In this document: positions 16,519 to 24,508 of the stretch, piece after piece
Numbering within the stretch: the stretch's first letter is position 1
How the letters are laid out: the number at the start of each line of letters is the position of its first letter
Assembly (NCBI GenBank): GCA_031423155.1
Contig: JANPEZ010000011.1
Coordinates: forward strand, 17,133-81,132
Origin: JANPEZ01 sp031423155
Lineage (GTDB): Bacteria > Actinomycetota > UBA4738 > HRBIN12
Direction: 5' to 3'
DNA: 64,000 bases
Made by a program: the position numbers and the translations under genes
The notes under the pieces: generated by a model
What the model was told of the DNA's origin: nothing
The model's input: the letters and a program-made list of their open reading frames with translations, nothing else
Databases searched by the model: none

Positions 16519-17913
16519 ATGGGTATCACGCTCGCAGAGAAGGTCTGGGAACGCCACGTCGTCCACAGAGCCGAGGGCGAGCCCGATCTCCTCTACGTCG
16601 ATCTTCATCTGGTGCACGAGGTGACCTCGCCTCAGGCCTTCGACGGACTGCGAGCAGCGGGGCGTCCGGTGCGGCGTCCCGATCTGACGGTAGCGACGAT
16701 GGATCACAACGTTCCCACCGCGCCCGGACCACAGGATCCGATCAGCGTCAGGCAGATGCAAGCCCTGGCCGAGAACTGTGCGGAGTTCGGAGTGATGCTC
16801 TTTCCCACCGGGCATATCGGCCAAGGGATCGTCCACGTCATCGGTCCTCAGATGGGACTCACGCAGCCCGGCTCGGTGATCGTGTGCGGAGACTCGCACA
16901 CCTCTACCCACGGGGCGTTCGGCGCGCTGGCCTTCGGGATCGGAACCAGCGAGGTCGAACACGTGCTGGCCACCCAGACTCTGCCGCAGAAAGCCGCGAA
17001 GACGATGGCGGTTACCGTCGAAGGCGATCTGCCCGATGGCGTCGGCGCCAAGGATGTGATCCTTGCGATCATCGCCAAGATAGGAACGGGAGGCGGCGTC
17101 GGCCACGTGATCGAGTACCGGGGTTCGGCGATCCGAGCTCTGTCGATGGAGGGTCGCATGACCGTCTGCAATATGTCGATCGAAGGCGGCGCGCGTGCGG
17201 GGATGATCGCGCCCGATGACACCGCGTTCGAGTACCTCGAGGGGCGTCCCCACGCTCCGACGGGCGCCGACTGGGAGCACGCTCTCGACGATTGGCGCGG
17301 CCTGCCGACCGATGACGACGCGGTCTTCGACACCGAGGTCACGCTGGACGCCGCGACGTTGACAGCGTTCGTCAGTTGGGGGACGAACCCCGGCCAGACC
17401 GTGTCCATAGACGACGTCGTGCCCGATCCCTCTTCCTTCGTGGACACCCAGAAGCGCGAGGCCGCCGAGCGTGCTCTGACCTACATGGGACTTGAGCCCG
17501 GTACCGCCATCCGAGACATCCGGCCGGACACGATCTTCATCGGCTCCTGTACGAACTCTCGTATCGGCGACCTGCGCGAGGCCGCAGACGTGTTGCGCGG
17601 CAAGCAAGTTGCCCCCGGCCTGCGCGCGATGGTCGTCCCCGGCTCGATGCTCGTGAAGGCCCAAGCCGAGAAGGAAGGCCTGGACGATGTCTTCATTCGC
17701 TCCGGCTTCGAGTGGCGCGAGGCAGGTTGCTCGATGTGTCTGGGGATGAACCCGGACCAGCTGGCGCCTGGGGAACGCAGCGCCTCGACGTCCAACCGCA
17801 ACTTCGAGGGGCGTCAGGGCAAGGGCGGGAGAACCCACCTGGTCTCTCCGGCCGTCGCGGCCGCGACCGCGGTGGCCGGGCACTTCGCCACTCCTGCGGA
17901 TCTGAGGGTTTGA
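16519..17913 (+). CDS. leuC: 3-isopropylmalate dehydratase large subunit
   Basis: Catalytic [4Fe-4S] subunit of isopropylmalate isomerase (2- to 3-isopropylmalate, leucine biosynthesis), 464 residues. Aconitase-family motifs are present: [36 protein letters not shown], and the cluster ligands in [15 protein letters not shown] and [20 protein letters not shown] ribosome-binding site precedes the ATG. The frame is open for another 850 nt upstream on this strand, but that region belongs to the divergent IclR gene. The stop is 2 nt before leuD. Confidence 0.97.
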   Translation: MGITLAEKVWERHVVHRAEGEPDLLYVDLHLVHEVTSPQAFDGLRAAGRPVRRPDLTVATMDHNVPTAPGPQDPISVRQMQALAENCAEFGVMLFPTGHIGQGIVHVIGPQMGLTQPGSVIVCGDSHTSTHGAFGALAFGIGTSEVEHVLATQTLPQKAAKTMAVTVEGDLPDGVGAKDVILAIIAKIGTGGGVGHVIEYRGSAIRALSMEGRMTVCNMSIEGGARAGMIAPDDTAFEYLEGRPHAPTGADWEHALDDWRGLPTDDDAVFDTEVTLDAATLTAFVSWGTNPGQTVSIDDVVPDPSSFVDTQKREAAERALTYMGLEPGTAIRDIRPDTIFIGSCTNSRIGDLREAADVLRGKQVAPGLRAMVVPGSMLVKAQAEKEGLDDVFIRSGFEWREAGCSMCLGMNPDQLAPGERSASTSNRNFEGRQGKGGRTHLVSPAVAAATAVAGHFATPADLRV

Positions 17914-17915
17914 AC

Positions 17916-18500
17916 ATGGAGCCGATCGATGTCATCGAGGGAACCGCGCTGCCACTGGATAGATCCGATGTCGACACCGACCAGATCATCCCGGCGGAGT
18001 ACCTGAAGAGGATCGAGCGGACAGGCTTCGGTCAGTTCCTGTTCGACTCCTGGCGCAAGGATCCGGATTTCGTCATGAACGATCAGCGCTACGCGGGAGC
18101 CAAGATCCTGCTCGCCGGCGAGAACTTCGGGTGCGGTTCGAGCCGCGAGCACGCTCCCTGGGCGATCGAGGACGCGGGATTCCGCGCGGTCATCGCGCCG
18201 AGCTTCGCCGACATCTTCCGCAATAACTGCACGAAGATCGGGCTGCTGCCGGTGGAGCTGCCCGCCGAGAGCGTCCGCGCTCTGATGGATGCGGTTCTCG
18301 ATGACCCGTCGACGACCATCGTCGTGGATCTGCCGGGCCGGCAGGTACGGGCTCCTGGCGTGGACGAGTCGTTCGAACTCGATGACCACACCCACCGTAG
18401 GCTGCTCGAGGGCGTAGATGACATCGGCATGACCATGCAGCTCGATGATGAGATAGCGGCGTTCGAGACGGCGCGCCCGGGCTGGCTGCCGACCGTCTAG
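17916..18500 (+). CDS. leuD: 3-isopropylmalate dehydratase small subunit
   Basis: Swivelling-domain subunit of isopropylmalate isomerase, 194 residues, partner of LeuC. Conserved segments: DVDTDQIIPAEYLKR, GENFGCGSSREHAPWAI, VIAPSFADIFRNNCTKIGLLPV. It follows leuC after 2 nt and is certainly in the same transcript. Its stop codon overlaps the stop of the convergent cupin gene by two bases. Confidence 0.97.
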   Translation: MEPIDVIEGTALPLDRSDVDTDQIIPAEYLKRIERTGFGQFLFDSWRKDPDFVMNDQRYAGAKILLAGENFGCGSSREHAPWAIEDAGFRAVIAPSFADIFRNNCTKIGLLPVELPAESVRALMDAVLDDPSTTIVVDLPGRQVRAPGVDESFELDDHTHRRLLEGVDDIGMTMQLDDEIAAFETARPGWLPTV

Positions 18501-18823
18501 GCGATGACCCAGAACTCCTTGAAGGGCGGAGTTATGTGCCATGTCGTCTCCGCGCCGGCCGGGATCGAGGCGATCACGCCCGGCTTCAGCTCCAGCGACG
18601 GGCCGCCGGCGATCTGAACGGTCGCCGATCCCTCGATCACCAGGAGGGTCTCGCGCTTGGGCGGCGTGTAGGTCACGGGGTCAAGGGCGGTCGTGAACCT
18701 GGACATCCCGGCGTCGAAGCCCTCGACGCTGGCCAGCACGTGCACGTCACCGTCCACCTCAGGATCGAACTCCCATTCGCTGGTTCCCGTGTCCGAGACG
18801 AACACTCCAGGTGCGATCTCCAT
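18497..18823 (-). CDS. cupin-domain protein
   Basis: A small 108-residue single-domain cupin. The beta-barrel has PPKRETLLVIEGSATVQIAGG (motif 1 region) and KPGVIASIPAGAETTWHITPP (motif 2 region), with a C-terminal strand FKEFWVIA. The cupin metal ligands are poorly conserved: only His in TTWHI is clear, so it may bind metal weakly or not at all. The ATG at 18823 has a GGAG site; an upstream ATG gives an implausible Pro-rich extension. Function unknown. Confidence 0.75.
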   Translation of the reverse strand: MEIAPGVFVSDTGTSEWEFDPEVDGDVHVLASVEGFDAGMSRFTTALDPVTYTPPKRETLLVIEGSATVQIAGGPSLELKPGVIASIPAGAETTWHITPPFKEFWVIA

Positions 18824-18836
18824 GTCGCTCTCCTTC

Positions 18837-20147
18837 CTAGGTGCGGTGCAAGGCGGATGCCCTGGCCTCTTCGGCGAGTGCACTCAGGGCGCTCGAGACC
18901 CGCGCCGCCGGGGCCTTGGGTCCTTCGATGAGACGGGCCCTCTCGGGAACGGCCTTGAGTCCGGCCTCGAACCGCTGCCGCATGTCGGCCAAGGACTCCC
19001 GCGGTGTTACTCGCATTCCGGCCTTCATCGCGGGTGCCAGGAGCCGCTCTCCTGGCAGGTCTTCCTCGCGCAGCCCCAGGACATCGCCGGCGGGTCCGCG
19101 GAAGATCTGCTTCTCGCCCGGAAGCGTCTGCTTGCCGGCCGAGAGCTTCACGACCGGGCGTCTGTCGTAGCGAACGAGTTTGTATACCGACTCGAGGCAG
19201 GGTGCGTCGTATGACACGCCCAACTGAGACCCGACCCCGAATGCGTCGATCGGCGTCTCCGCTCGCACGAGCCGCTCGATCTCGACCTCGTCCAGCCCGC
19301 CGCTGACGAAGATGCGGACGGCGGGCAACCCGGCCTGATCCAACAGTGCGCGCGCACCCCGTGACAGACCGTCGAGATCGCCGCTGTCGATGCGCACCCC
19401 CGCGACGTCGCCGAGTCCTTGCTCGAGGATCACCTCGATCGCTCTGTCGACTCCAACGAGCGTGTCGTAGGTATCGACGAGGAACGTCGGCCCCGCGGGC
19501 AGATCCTCGGCGAAAGCTCTGAAGGCTTCCTTCTCGCCGGAGAAGGATTCGATGTAGCTGTGGGCCATGGTCCCGGCCGGGCGAAGGCCGAGCCGGCGCG
19601 CTCCCTCCACGTTGCTAGTGGCGGCGAACCCGGCGATCGCGCTCGACCTGGTCACGGCCATCCCGGCGTCGAAGCCGTGGGCGCGTCTCAGGGCGAAATC
19701 GATCAGATCCTTGCCCGGAGCAGCGAGTCGGTATCGCGCGGCCTTCGAAGCCATCGTCGTATGCGTGGTGATCCTGTTGAGCAGGGCCGTCTCGACCAAC
19801 TGCGCGCTCGCGATCGGCGCGGTGACTTCCAGGATCGGTTCGTTCGCGTACACGATGGTTCCTTCCGGGACTGCCCAAACTTCCCCGTCGAACCTCAGGT
19901 TCCGGAAAGCTTCCAGCGCAAGGTCCTCGAAGCCGATCGTGGACAGATAGGCCAGGTCTTCCTCGGTGAACGAAAGTTCTTCGAGGAAGTCGAGTGCGCT
20001 CTCCAGTCCCGCCGCGACCAGGAACCCCCGGGTCTGAGGCAGTGAGCGCACGTACAGGCTGAAAGTGGCCGGGGCATCCATGCCGCGGCTCAGGTAACTG
20101 GCCGCCATGTTGAGTTCGTAAAGGTCGGTCAGGAGTGCCCCCGGCAT
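18837..20147 (-). CDS. pncB: nicotinate phosphoribosyltransferase
   Basis: Converts nicotinate and PRPP to nicotinate mononucleotide in the NAD salvage pathway; 436 residues. Recognisable segments: TDLYELNMAASYL at the N-terminus, RAHGFDAGMAVTRSSAIAGF, GTMAHSYIESFSGEKEAF, FLVDTYDTLVGV and VRIFVSGGLDE in the phosphoribosyl-binding barrel. The ATG at 20147 lies 6 nt from a TAGCCT -10 on the minus strand, so the mRNA is close to leaderless. It is divergent from the metalloprotease gene with overlapping promoters. Confidence 0.94.
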   Translation of the reverse strand: MPGALLTDLYELNMAASYLSRGMDAPATFSLYVRSLPQTRGFLVAAGLESALDFLEELSFTEEDLAYLSTIGFEDLALEAFRNLRFDGEVWAVPEGTIVYANEPILEVTAPIASAQLVETALLNRITTHTTMASKAARYRLAAPGKDLIDFALRRAHGFDAGMAVTRSSAIAGFAATSNVEGARRLGLRPAGTMAHSYIESFSGEKEAFRAFAEDLPAGPTFLVDTYDTLVGVDRAIEVILEQGLGDVAGVRIDSGDLDGLSRGARALLDQAGLPAVRIFVSGGLDEVEIERLVRAETPIDAFGVGSQLGVSYDAPCLESVYKLVRYDRRPVVKLSAGKQTLPGEKQIFRGPAGDVLGLREEDLPGERLLAPAMKAGMRVTPRESLADMRQRFEAGLKAVPERARLIEGPKAPAARVSSALSALAEEARASALHRT

Positions 20148-20152
20148 GCGCG

Positions 20153-20159
20153 TAGGCTA
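20153..20159. promoter_or_regulatory. overlapping divergent -10 elements
   Basis: The 9-mer GTAGGCTAC (20152-20160) contains TAGGCT on the plus strand (20153-20158; ATG of the metalloprotease at 20167) and TAGCCT on the minus strand (20159-20154; ATG of pncB at 20147). Both spacings (8 and 6 nt) predict leaderless transcripts, so one short symmetric element may drive both directions. Confidence 0.5.
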
Positions 20160-20166
20160 CACGTCG

Positions 20167-20511
20167 ATGGAAAGCCGCACTCGCTTCGAGGAGCTAGCCG
20201 CCCAGGCCCTGGACTCTCTTCCCGAGTGGGTCCACGACCGCATGAGCAACGTCGAAGTCCTGATCGAGGAACACACGCCCGCCGATCAACCGAACCTGCT
20301 CGGACTCTACGAGGGCGTGCCCTTGTCCAACAGGGGATACGGATATTCGGGGGCTTTGCCCGATCGCATCACCTTGTTCCGCAACACGATCGAGGAGATG
20401 GCACGGACCGATGACGAACTTCGCCAACTGATCGCACGCACGGTCGCTCACGAGATCGCGCATCACTTCGGTATCTCCGACGAGCGTCTGCGCGAGATAG
20501 ACCGGTATTGA
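20167..20511 (+). CDS. minimal metalloprotease (zincin-like, DUF1025/Zincin_1 family)
   Basis: A 114-residue protein with the zinc-binding helix VAHEIAHHFGISDERL near the C-terminus: HEIAH is the HExxH motif, with the third ligand likely Asp in the GISDER stretch. The N-terminal part (FEELAAQALDSLPEWV, then NVEVLIEE) is characteristic of the minimal-MMP-like family. The physiological substrate is unknown. An alternative ATG at 20146 overlaps the -10 element and is rejected. The stop TGA overlaps the tadA ATG (TGATG), giving a two-gene operon. Confidence 0.88.
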   Translation: MESRTRFEELAAQALDSLPEWVHDRMSNVEVLIEEHTPADQPNLLGLYEGVPLSNRGYGYSGALPDRITLFRNTIEEMARTDDELRQLIARTVAHEIAHHFGISDERLREIDRY

Positions 20512-20957
20512 TGAGCGACGAAGAATTCATGCGGGCAGCGCTTGTCGAGGCGGAACGTTGCATCGCGCTCGGTGACGTGCCTGTTGGTGCGGTGGTGGTT
20601 CGCGCGGGGCAGGTCCTGTGCGGCGCCGGGAATCGTCGCGAGGAAGCGCAGGACCCCACCGCTCACGCGGAGATACTCGTGCTGAGGGAAGCCGCCCGCG
20701 CCTTGGGGTCCTGGCACCTGGAGGGCTGCACCCTGTACGTGACGCTGGAACCGTGCGCGATGTGCGCCGGCGCCATCGTGCTCTCCCGCCTCGACCGGGT
20801 CGTCTTCGGTGCGAGCGACCCGAAGGCCGGTTTCGTCGGCTCGCTCGGAGATCTCGTGAGGGATAGCAGGCTCAACCACCGCGCCGAGGTCACGGGCGGC
20901 GTCCTTGAAGCCGACTGCGGTGAGCTGCTCCGGGACTTCTTCCGCTCGCGCAGGTAA
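20511..20957 (+). CDS. tadA: tRNA-specific adenosine deaminase
   Basis: A 148-residue zinc deaminase that converts A34 to inosine in tRNA-Arg(ACG), whose gene is at 10563 in this window. The catalytic HAE motif (DPTAHAEILVL) and the zinc ligands PCxxC (LEPCAMCAGAIVLSRL) are intact, as are SWHLEGCTLYVTLE and the C-terminal helix with GGVLEADCGELL. Translationally coupled to the upstream metalloprotease gene; an in-frame TTG one codon earlier is less likely as start. Confidence 0.95.
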   Translation: MSDEEFMRAALVEAERCIALGDVPVGAVVVRAGQVLCGAGNRREEAQDPTAHAEILVLREAARALGSWHLEGCTLYVTLEPCAMCAGAIVLSRLDRVVFGASDPKAGFVGSLGDLVRDSRLNHRAEVTGGVLEADCGELLRDFFRSRR

Positions 20958-21016
20958 AGGGTTCGTCAACCTTGGTCCGATGCTATCGACTGACCTGGCG
21001 GTGGGGGACTCGTTGC

Positions 21017-21022
21017 TAGACT
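21017..21022 (+). promoter_or_regulatory. -10 element of tRNA-Ser(CGA)
   Basis: TAGACT ends 7 nt before the tRNA 5' end. Confidence 0.5.
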
Positions 21023-21029
21023 CGTCGGC

Positions 21030-21119
21030 GGAGGCGTGCCAGAGCGGACGAATGGGACCGCCTCGAAAGCGGTTAGGGGACTAATCCTCCCCTCGCGCGT
21101 TCGAATCGCGCCGCCTCCG
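21030..21119 (+). tRNA. tRNA-Ser(CGA)
   Basis: A 90-nt class II tRNA. Acceptor arms GGAGGCG and CGCCTCC pair, with discriminator G. The anticodon loop CTCGAAA gives CGA, reading UCG codons. Long variable arm and T-loop GTTCGAATC are present. Confidence 0.95.
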
Positions 21120-21129
21120 CGTTCGTGAC

Positions 21130-21154
21130 ACGGCCGCCCCATGCGGGCGGCCGT
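21130..21154 (+). terminator. strong hairpin between two tRNA-Ser genes
   Basis: A perfect 10-bp stem (ACGGCCGCCC/GGGCGGCCGT) with a 5-nt loop starts 11 nt after tRNA-Ser(CGA). It has no U-tract, only TCGCGTTTG, so it is a terminator-like or processing hairpin rather than a classic intrinsic terminator. Confidence 0.55.
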
Positions 21155-21165
21155 TCGCGTTTGCG

Positions 21166-21171
21166 TAGACT
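21166..21171 (+). promoter_or_regulatory. -10 element of tRNA-Ser(GGA)
   Basis: TAGACT ends 7 nt before the tRNA, showing that the second serine tRNA has its own promoter after the hairpin. Confidence 0.5.
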
Positions 21172-21178
21172 CGTCCAC

Positions 21179-21265
21179 GGAGGCCTGCCCGAGCGGCCGA
21201 AGGGACACGCCTGGAAAGCGTGTGGGGGGGCAACTCTCCCGAGGGTTCGAATCCCTCGGCCTCCG
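21179..21265 (+). tRNA. tRNA-Ser(GGA)
   Basis: An 87-nt class II tRNA. Acceptor arms GGAGGCC and GGCCTCC pair, with discriminator G. The anticodon loop CTGGAAA gives GGA, reading UCC/UCU. With the other two it makes three serine isoacceptors in this window. Confidence 0.95.
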
Positions 21266-21266
21266 C

Positions 21267-22184
21267 TTACAGATCCTTCGAGTAGCGCGTGTACGTGCGC
21301 GCGACGTGCATGCCGACGTGTTCGTAGAGACCAAGGGCACCGGTGCGCGAGTCGGTGGACAGTTCGACCTTGGGTTTGCCCGCCAGCCAGAACGTCAGGA
21401 AAGCCCTCTGCAGGAGAGCTTTCGCGATGCCCCGGTTGCGGTGGCTGCGCTCGACCGCCAGCGCCTGTACATAGCCGATCGGCGCGTGACCCAGGCAGTA
21501 GGCCGCGCCGACGATCTTCTCGCCGGCCGTCGCGAGCAACATGAGCGAGGGATCGAAGGTCTCGGACTCGAGGGTCAGCGCGCTCCAATCCTCGAAGGTG
21601 TAGATGTGATCCACCCACTCGGAGAAAGCGGTCTGAATGAGTTCGTGGACGTTCCTCGCGTCGGGGTCTTCGAACGTCCTGATGTCGATGCCGTCGGGGA
21701 TCTCGGCGGGAACGGGCTCTTCCTCCAGGACGATCTCCAGAACCCAGGACTTCCAGAGGGCTTCATATCCGTTGGCCAGCAGGAGTTCCGCACCTGCTGA
21801 GGGTGAGTCAGGCCTGGTTTGGCCGATGCGAGAACATCCCGCCTCGCGGGCTCGACTTTCGGTCCACGAAAGCAGTGCCGGACCGAGCCCACGCCCTCGG
21901 ACGCTCGGAAGGATGGCCACCTCGGCTCGCCCATCCGCCACCGATAGCTCCGCCTCGGCGACGGGAGCGCCCGCCTCGTCCAGAACCAGGATCGCGTCCA
22001 TCTCGATGTCGAAGCTGGGGCGGCGCCAGTCGTTGAGTACGTCCTGAAGGTCTGCGTCGGGTTCGCCGGCGTCGTGAGTCTCGCTTAGCGCCGCTATCTC
22101 GGCGACCGCTGGGGCGTCCTCGAACCTCGGTGGTCGGATCGTGAACCCGGCCGGGAACTTCACGGCGTGATCCAACCCGGACAT
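21267..22184 (-). CDS. tandem-GNAT acetyltransferase
   Basis: A 305-residue protein with two GNAT domains. The first (about residues 15-150) has the motif A-like VAILPSVRGRGLGPALLSW. The second (about 165-300) has VQALAVERSHRNRGIAKALLQRAF and the C-terminal LGLYEHVGMHVARTYTRY. Such tandem architectures occur in mycothiol synthase (MshD) and related enzymes; the C-terminal VGM-x-V-x(3)-Y-x(2)-Y ending is MshD-like, but I would not assign that activity without comparison. It overlaps the upstream HAD gene by 25 nt. It is convergent with tRNA-Ser(GGA), separated by one base. Confidence 0.85.
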   Translation of the reverse strand: MSGLDHAVKFPAGFTIRPPRFEDAPAVAEIAALSETHDAGEPDADLQDVLNDWRRPSFDIEMDAILVLDEAGAPVAEAELSVADGRAEVAILPSVRGRGLGPALLSWTESRAREAGCSRIGQTRPDSPSAGAELLLANGYEALWKSWVLEIVLEEEPVPAEIPDGIDIRTFEDPDARNVHELIQTAFSEWVDHIYTFEDWSALTLESETFDPSLMLLATAGEKIVGAAYCLGHAPIGYVQALAVERSHRNRGIAKALLQRAFLTFWLAGKPKVELSTDSRTGALGLYEHVGMHVARTYTRYSKDL

Positions 22185-22864
22185 CCGATCGGACCCGGTC
22201 CGTTCCCGTTGAGCGGGTCGGTCTCGAGGGACTTCCTCACGTCGTTGAAGTCTCCCCACTTGCGATAGATCACGTCGTTGGCTTCGCAGTACGCCGGCAG
22301 CGCGCCCTTGGCGAACACCACATCTGCGTAGAGCGCGCCGTACCTGTCGCTGACGCCATCTCCGACGAAAGCGACGCTGCCGGTAGCCTCTCGCGCATCG
22401 AGCACCGCCTTCATCTTGCACGTCCCGCACCCGACGCATTCGGGATGGCCGTTGGGGAAAGCCATACCCGCGTGTCGACGGTCTGGCCCGAACAGGTGCT
22501 CGTTGGTCAAGACCGAGACATCTTGCAGACCAACGGTCCCCAGCAGCGGGGCGATGTGGAAGCCCGAGCCGTCTGAGGCGATGCTGATGGGGATGCTCTC
22601 GTCTCTCGTCCAGGCCACGAAGGGAGCGAAGGTCGGATCCATCGGGCAGTGATCCAGGACGAACTCGACCATCTCCTCGAGGGTTCCTTCGAGCATCGCG
22701 TTCTCGCCGAGCAGCCACTCCCGGTACGTCAGCTCTCCACGCTCGTAGGCCGCGGCCAACTCGGTCCAACTCGGGTCGGAGAAGCGCTCTCCGAGGCAAA
22801 CCCCGATGTCGTGGAGGTTGGCGGTGCCGTCGAAGTCGACGACTATCGCGCCGGGCAGGGCCAC
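22160..22864 (-). CDS. HAD-superfamily (subclass IB) phosphatase, MtnX/SerB-like
   Basis: A 234-residue phosphohydrolase. HAD motif I is DFDGT with nucleophile and acid Asp10/Asp12. Motif II is ISIASDGSGFHI, and motif IV is FVGDGVSDRYGALYADVVFAKG. A cysteine cluster ECVGCGTCK (about residues 142-150) between the core motifs is suggestive of metal binding or a cap feature; several MtnX-like proteins share it. Substrate unknown: the family includes phosphoserine and methylthiopentenyl phosphatases. GTG start, one base from the pepA stop, so it is the second gene of a pepA-HAD-GNAT minus-strand operon. Confidence 0.85.
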   Translation of the reverse strand: MALPGAIVVDFDGTANLHDIGVCLGERFSDPSWTELAAAYERGELTYREWLLGENAMLEGTLEEMVEFVLDHCPMDPTFAPFVAWTRDESIPISIASDGSGFHIAPLLGTVGLQDVSVLTNEHLFGPDRRHAGMAFPNGHPECVGCGTCKMKAVLDAREATGSVAFVGDGVSDRYGALYADVVFAKGALPAYCEANDVIYRKWGDFNDVRKSLETDPLNGNGPGPIGCPGWITP

Positions 22865-22865
22865 C

Positions 22866-24305
22866 TCAGCCGGCGAGCCGCTCGATGAACCGGATGAACG
22901 CGCGGGTCGGAACGCCGGTCGCGCCCCCGGGCCGTAGGCCCGTCGGATACTCGGCCCACGCGGAGCTGCCGGTGTCCAGATGCACCCACGGGACGTCGCC
23001 GACGAAGTCGCGCAGGAATAGTCCCGCCATCATCGAGTTGTCGATGTCGTGATCGCCGAGGTTCTTCACGTCGGCCACGGGCGAGTCGATCAGATGCCGG
23101 TATCGCGACCACAAGGGGATCTGCCACCCCGGTTCTCCGGCCTCTTCGCCCGCCGCGATCATCTCGGCGACGAGCGCGGGGTCGGTTCCCATGCACGCGA
23201 ACAGGTCGGCGCCCAGCCCGCTCGCATCGGTGAGCGTTGCGCTGTCGATGATCACTCGCGGCTTACGTTCAGCCAGGAACGCGAGTGCGTCTGCGAGGAG
23301 CACTCGCCCCTCGGCGTCCGTGTCGATCATCTCCGAGGTGATGCCGCCTCGATGAGTGATCAGATCGCCCGGGCGAGTGGCGTTACCGCCCGGCATGTTC
23401 TCGGCCAACGGGAGCAGTGCGATCACCTTCGTTTTCAGTCCCAGCTCGGCGACGGCGCGGATCGTCGACAGCGCCGCGGCCGCCCCTGCCATGTCCGAGC
23501 GCATCCACAGCATGTGGGAGGGCTTCTTGATGTCCAGGCCCCCCGAATCGAAGGTGATCCCCTTTCCGGTCACGGCTATGGGCTTCGCTCGGCCGCCACC
23601 GTCGTAGGTGAGTTCGACCATCCTCGGCTCGTTCTTGCCACCGCGACCGACGGCGAGGATCCCTCCGAAGCCGCCCTTCTCCAGGGCCGCTTTCGTCCAG
23701 ACCTTGCACGACAGGCCGAGACCCTTCGCAACGGCGCGAGCTTCGTCGGCGATCATCGCCGGGGTCGCGTCGCTTGAGGCCATGTTGGTCAGATCGCGCG
23801 CGCGGTTCTCGGCCCGCCCGGTTATCGCTCCGCGTTTGAGACCCATCCGGGTCGCCGACAAAGCAGGAGCGGCAACGACCGCCCGTACGGTCGCCGTTCT
23901 CAAGGGGTCCGGCGAGGACTTCCTGCCGTCGTACCTGTACGCCCCGAGGAGGAAGCCTTCCGAGAAGGCCTGCGCCGCCGCCGATGCATCGCCGCCGCCG
24001 GGAAGGATGGAGGCGACCGTTCGGAAGGGGCGGCCCGCGGCGCCGGCGCGCACCGCAGCTTCACGGATCGCCTTCGGCCCGGTGTCGCTGCCGACCCCGA
24101 CGAGCAGGACGCTCGACTTTCCACCGGGAACCATCAGCGTTTCGCCCCACTTGCCGATCATCCCGTGACGCTTGGCAGCCGCGGCAAGGTCCGTCTCGAT
24201 CGCGCGCGCCACAGCCGCGGGCACTCGATCTCCCGGCGACATCGAAACGACGATCAGGTCGCCCGCCAGATCGACCGACGCTTCGAAACGAGGTGCCTCA
24301 GCCAT
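22866..24305 (-). CDS. pepA: leucyl aminopeptidase, M17 family
   Basis: Cytosolic metallo-aminopeptidase of 479 residues. The C-terminal catalytic domain has the first metal-binding stretch VTGKGITFDSGGLDIK, MRSDMAGAAAALSTI, and the signature DTDAEGRVLLADAL (NTDAEGRL in classical members), followed by the SATLTDAS helix. The N-terminal macro-like domain covers about residues 1-160. A GAAGGAG site precedes the ATG. It heads the operon with the HAD and tandem-GNAT genes. The 200-nt gap to the divergent aminotransferase gene holds both promoters, but I could not place them firmly. Confidence 0.94.
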   Translation of the reverse strand: MAEAPRFEASVDLAGDLIVVSMSPGDRVPAAVARAIETDLAAAAKRHGMIGKWGETLMVPGGKSSVLLVGVGSDTGPKAIREAAVRAGAAGRPFRTVASILPGGGDASAAAQAFSEGFLLGAYRYDGRKSSPDPLRTATVRAVVAAPALSATRMGLKRGAITGRAENRARDLTNMASSDATPAMIADEARAVAKGLGLSCKVWTKAALEKGGFGGILAVGRGGKNEPRMVELTYDGGGRAKPIAVTGKGITFDSGGLDIKKPSHMLWMRSDMAGAAAALSTIRAVAELGLKTKVIALLPLAENMPGGNATRPGDLITHRGGITSEMIDTDAEGRVLLADALAFLAERKPRVIIDSATLTDASGLGADLFACMGTDPALVAEMIAAGEEAGEPGWQIPLWSRYRHLIDSPVADVKNLGDHDIDNSMMAGLFLRDFVGDVPWVHLDTGSSAWAEYPTGLRPGGATGVPTRAFIRFIERLAG

Positions 24306-24508
24306 GCGCGATACTCCTTCAGGTCTCGGTCGCCGCAGCGTCCATCTGGGCGGCGGTTAGGTCGGTCAGGATGCCACGCAACGTACGCGATTCACCATAG
24401 CTGCGTGCATAGCCGGGTACCCGGCCGAAGGTGCCCCGGACCCCTAAGCTAACCTTGCCCTTCGAGCCGAGTCCGGGCTCGCCGGAGATATCACGGAGGA
24501 GAGCCGAC

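Noticed and set aside
21267..22184. Naming the tandem GNAT mycothiol synthase (mshD)
   Set aside because: Tandem GNAT architecture alone is not specific, and no other mycothiol gene is nearby.
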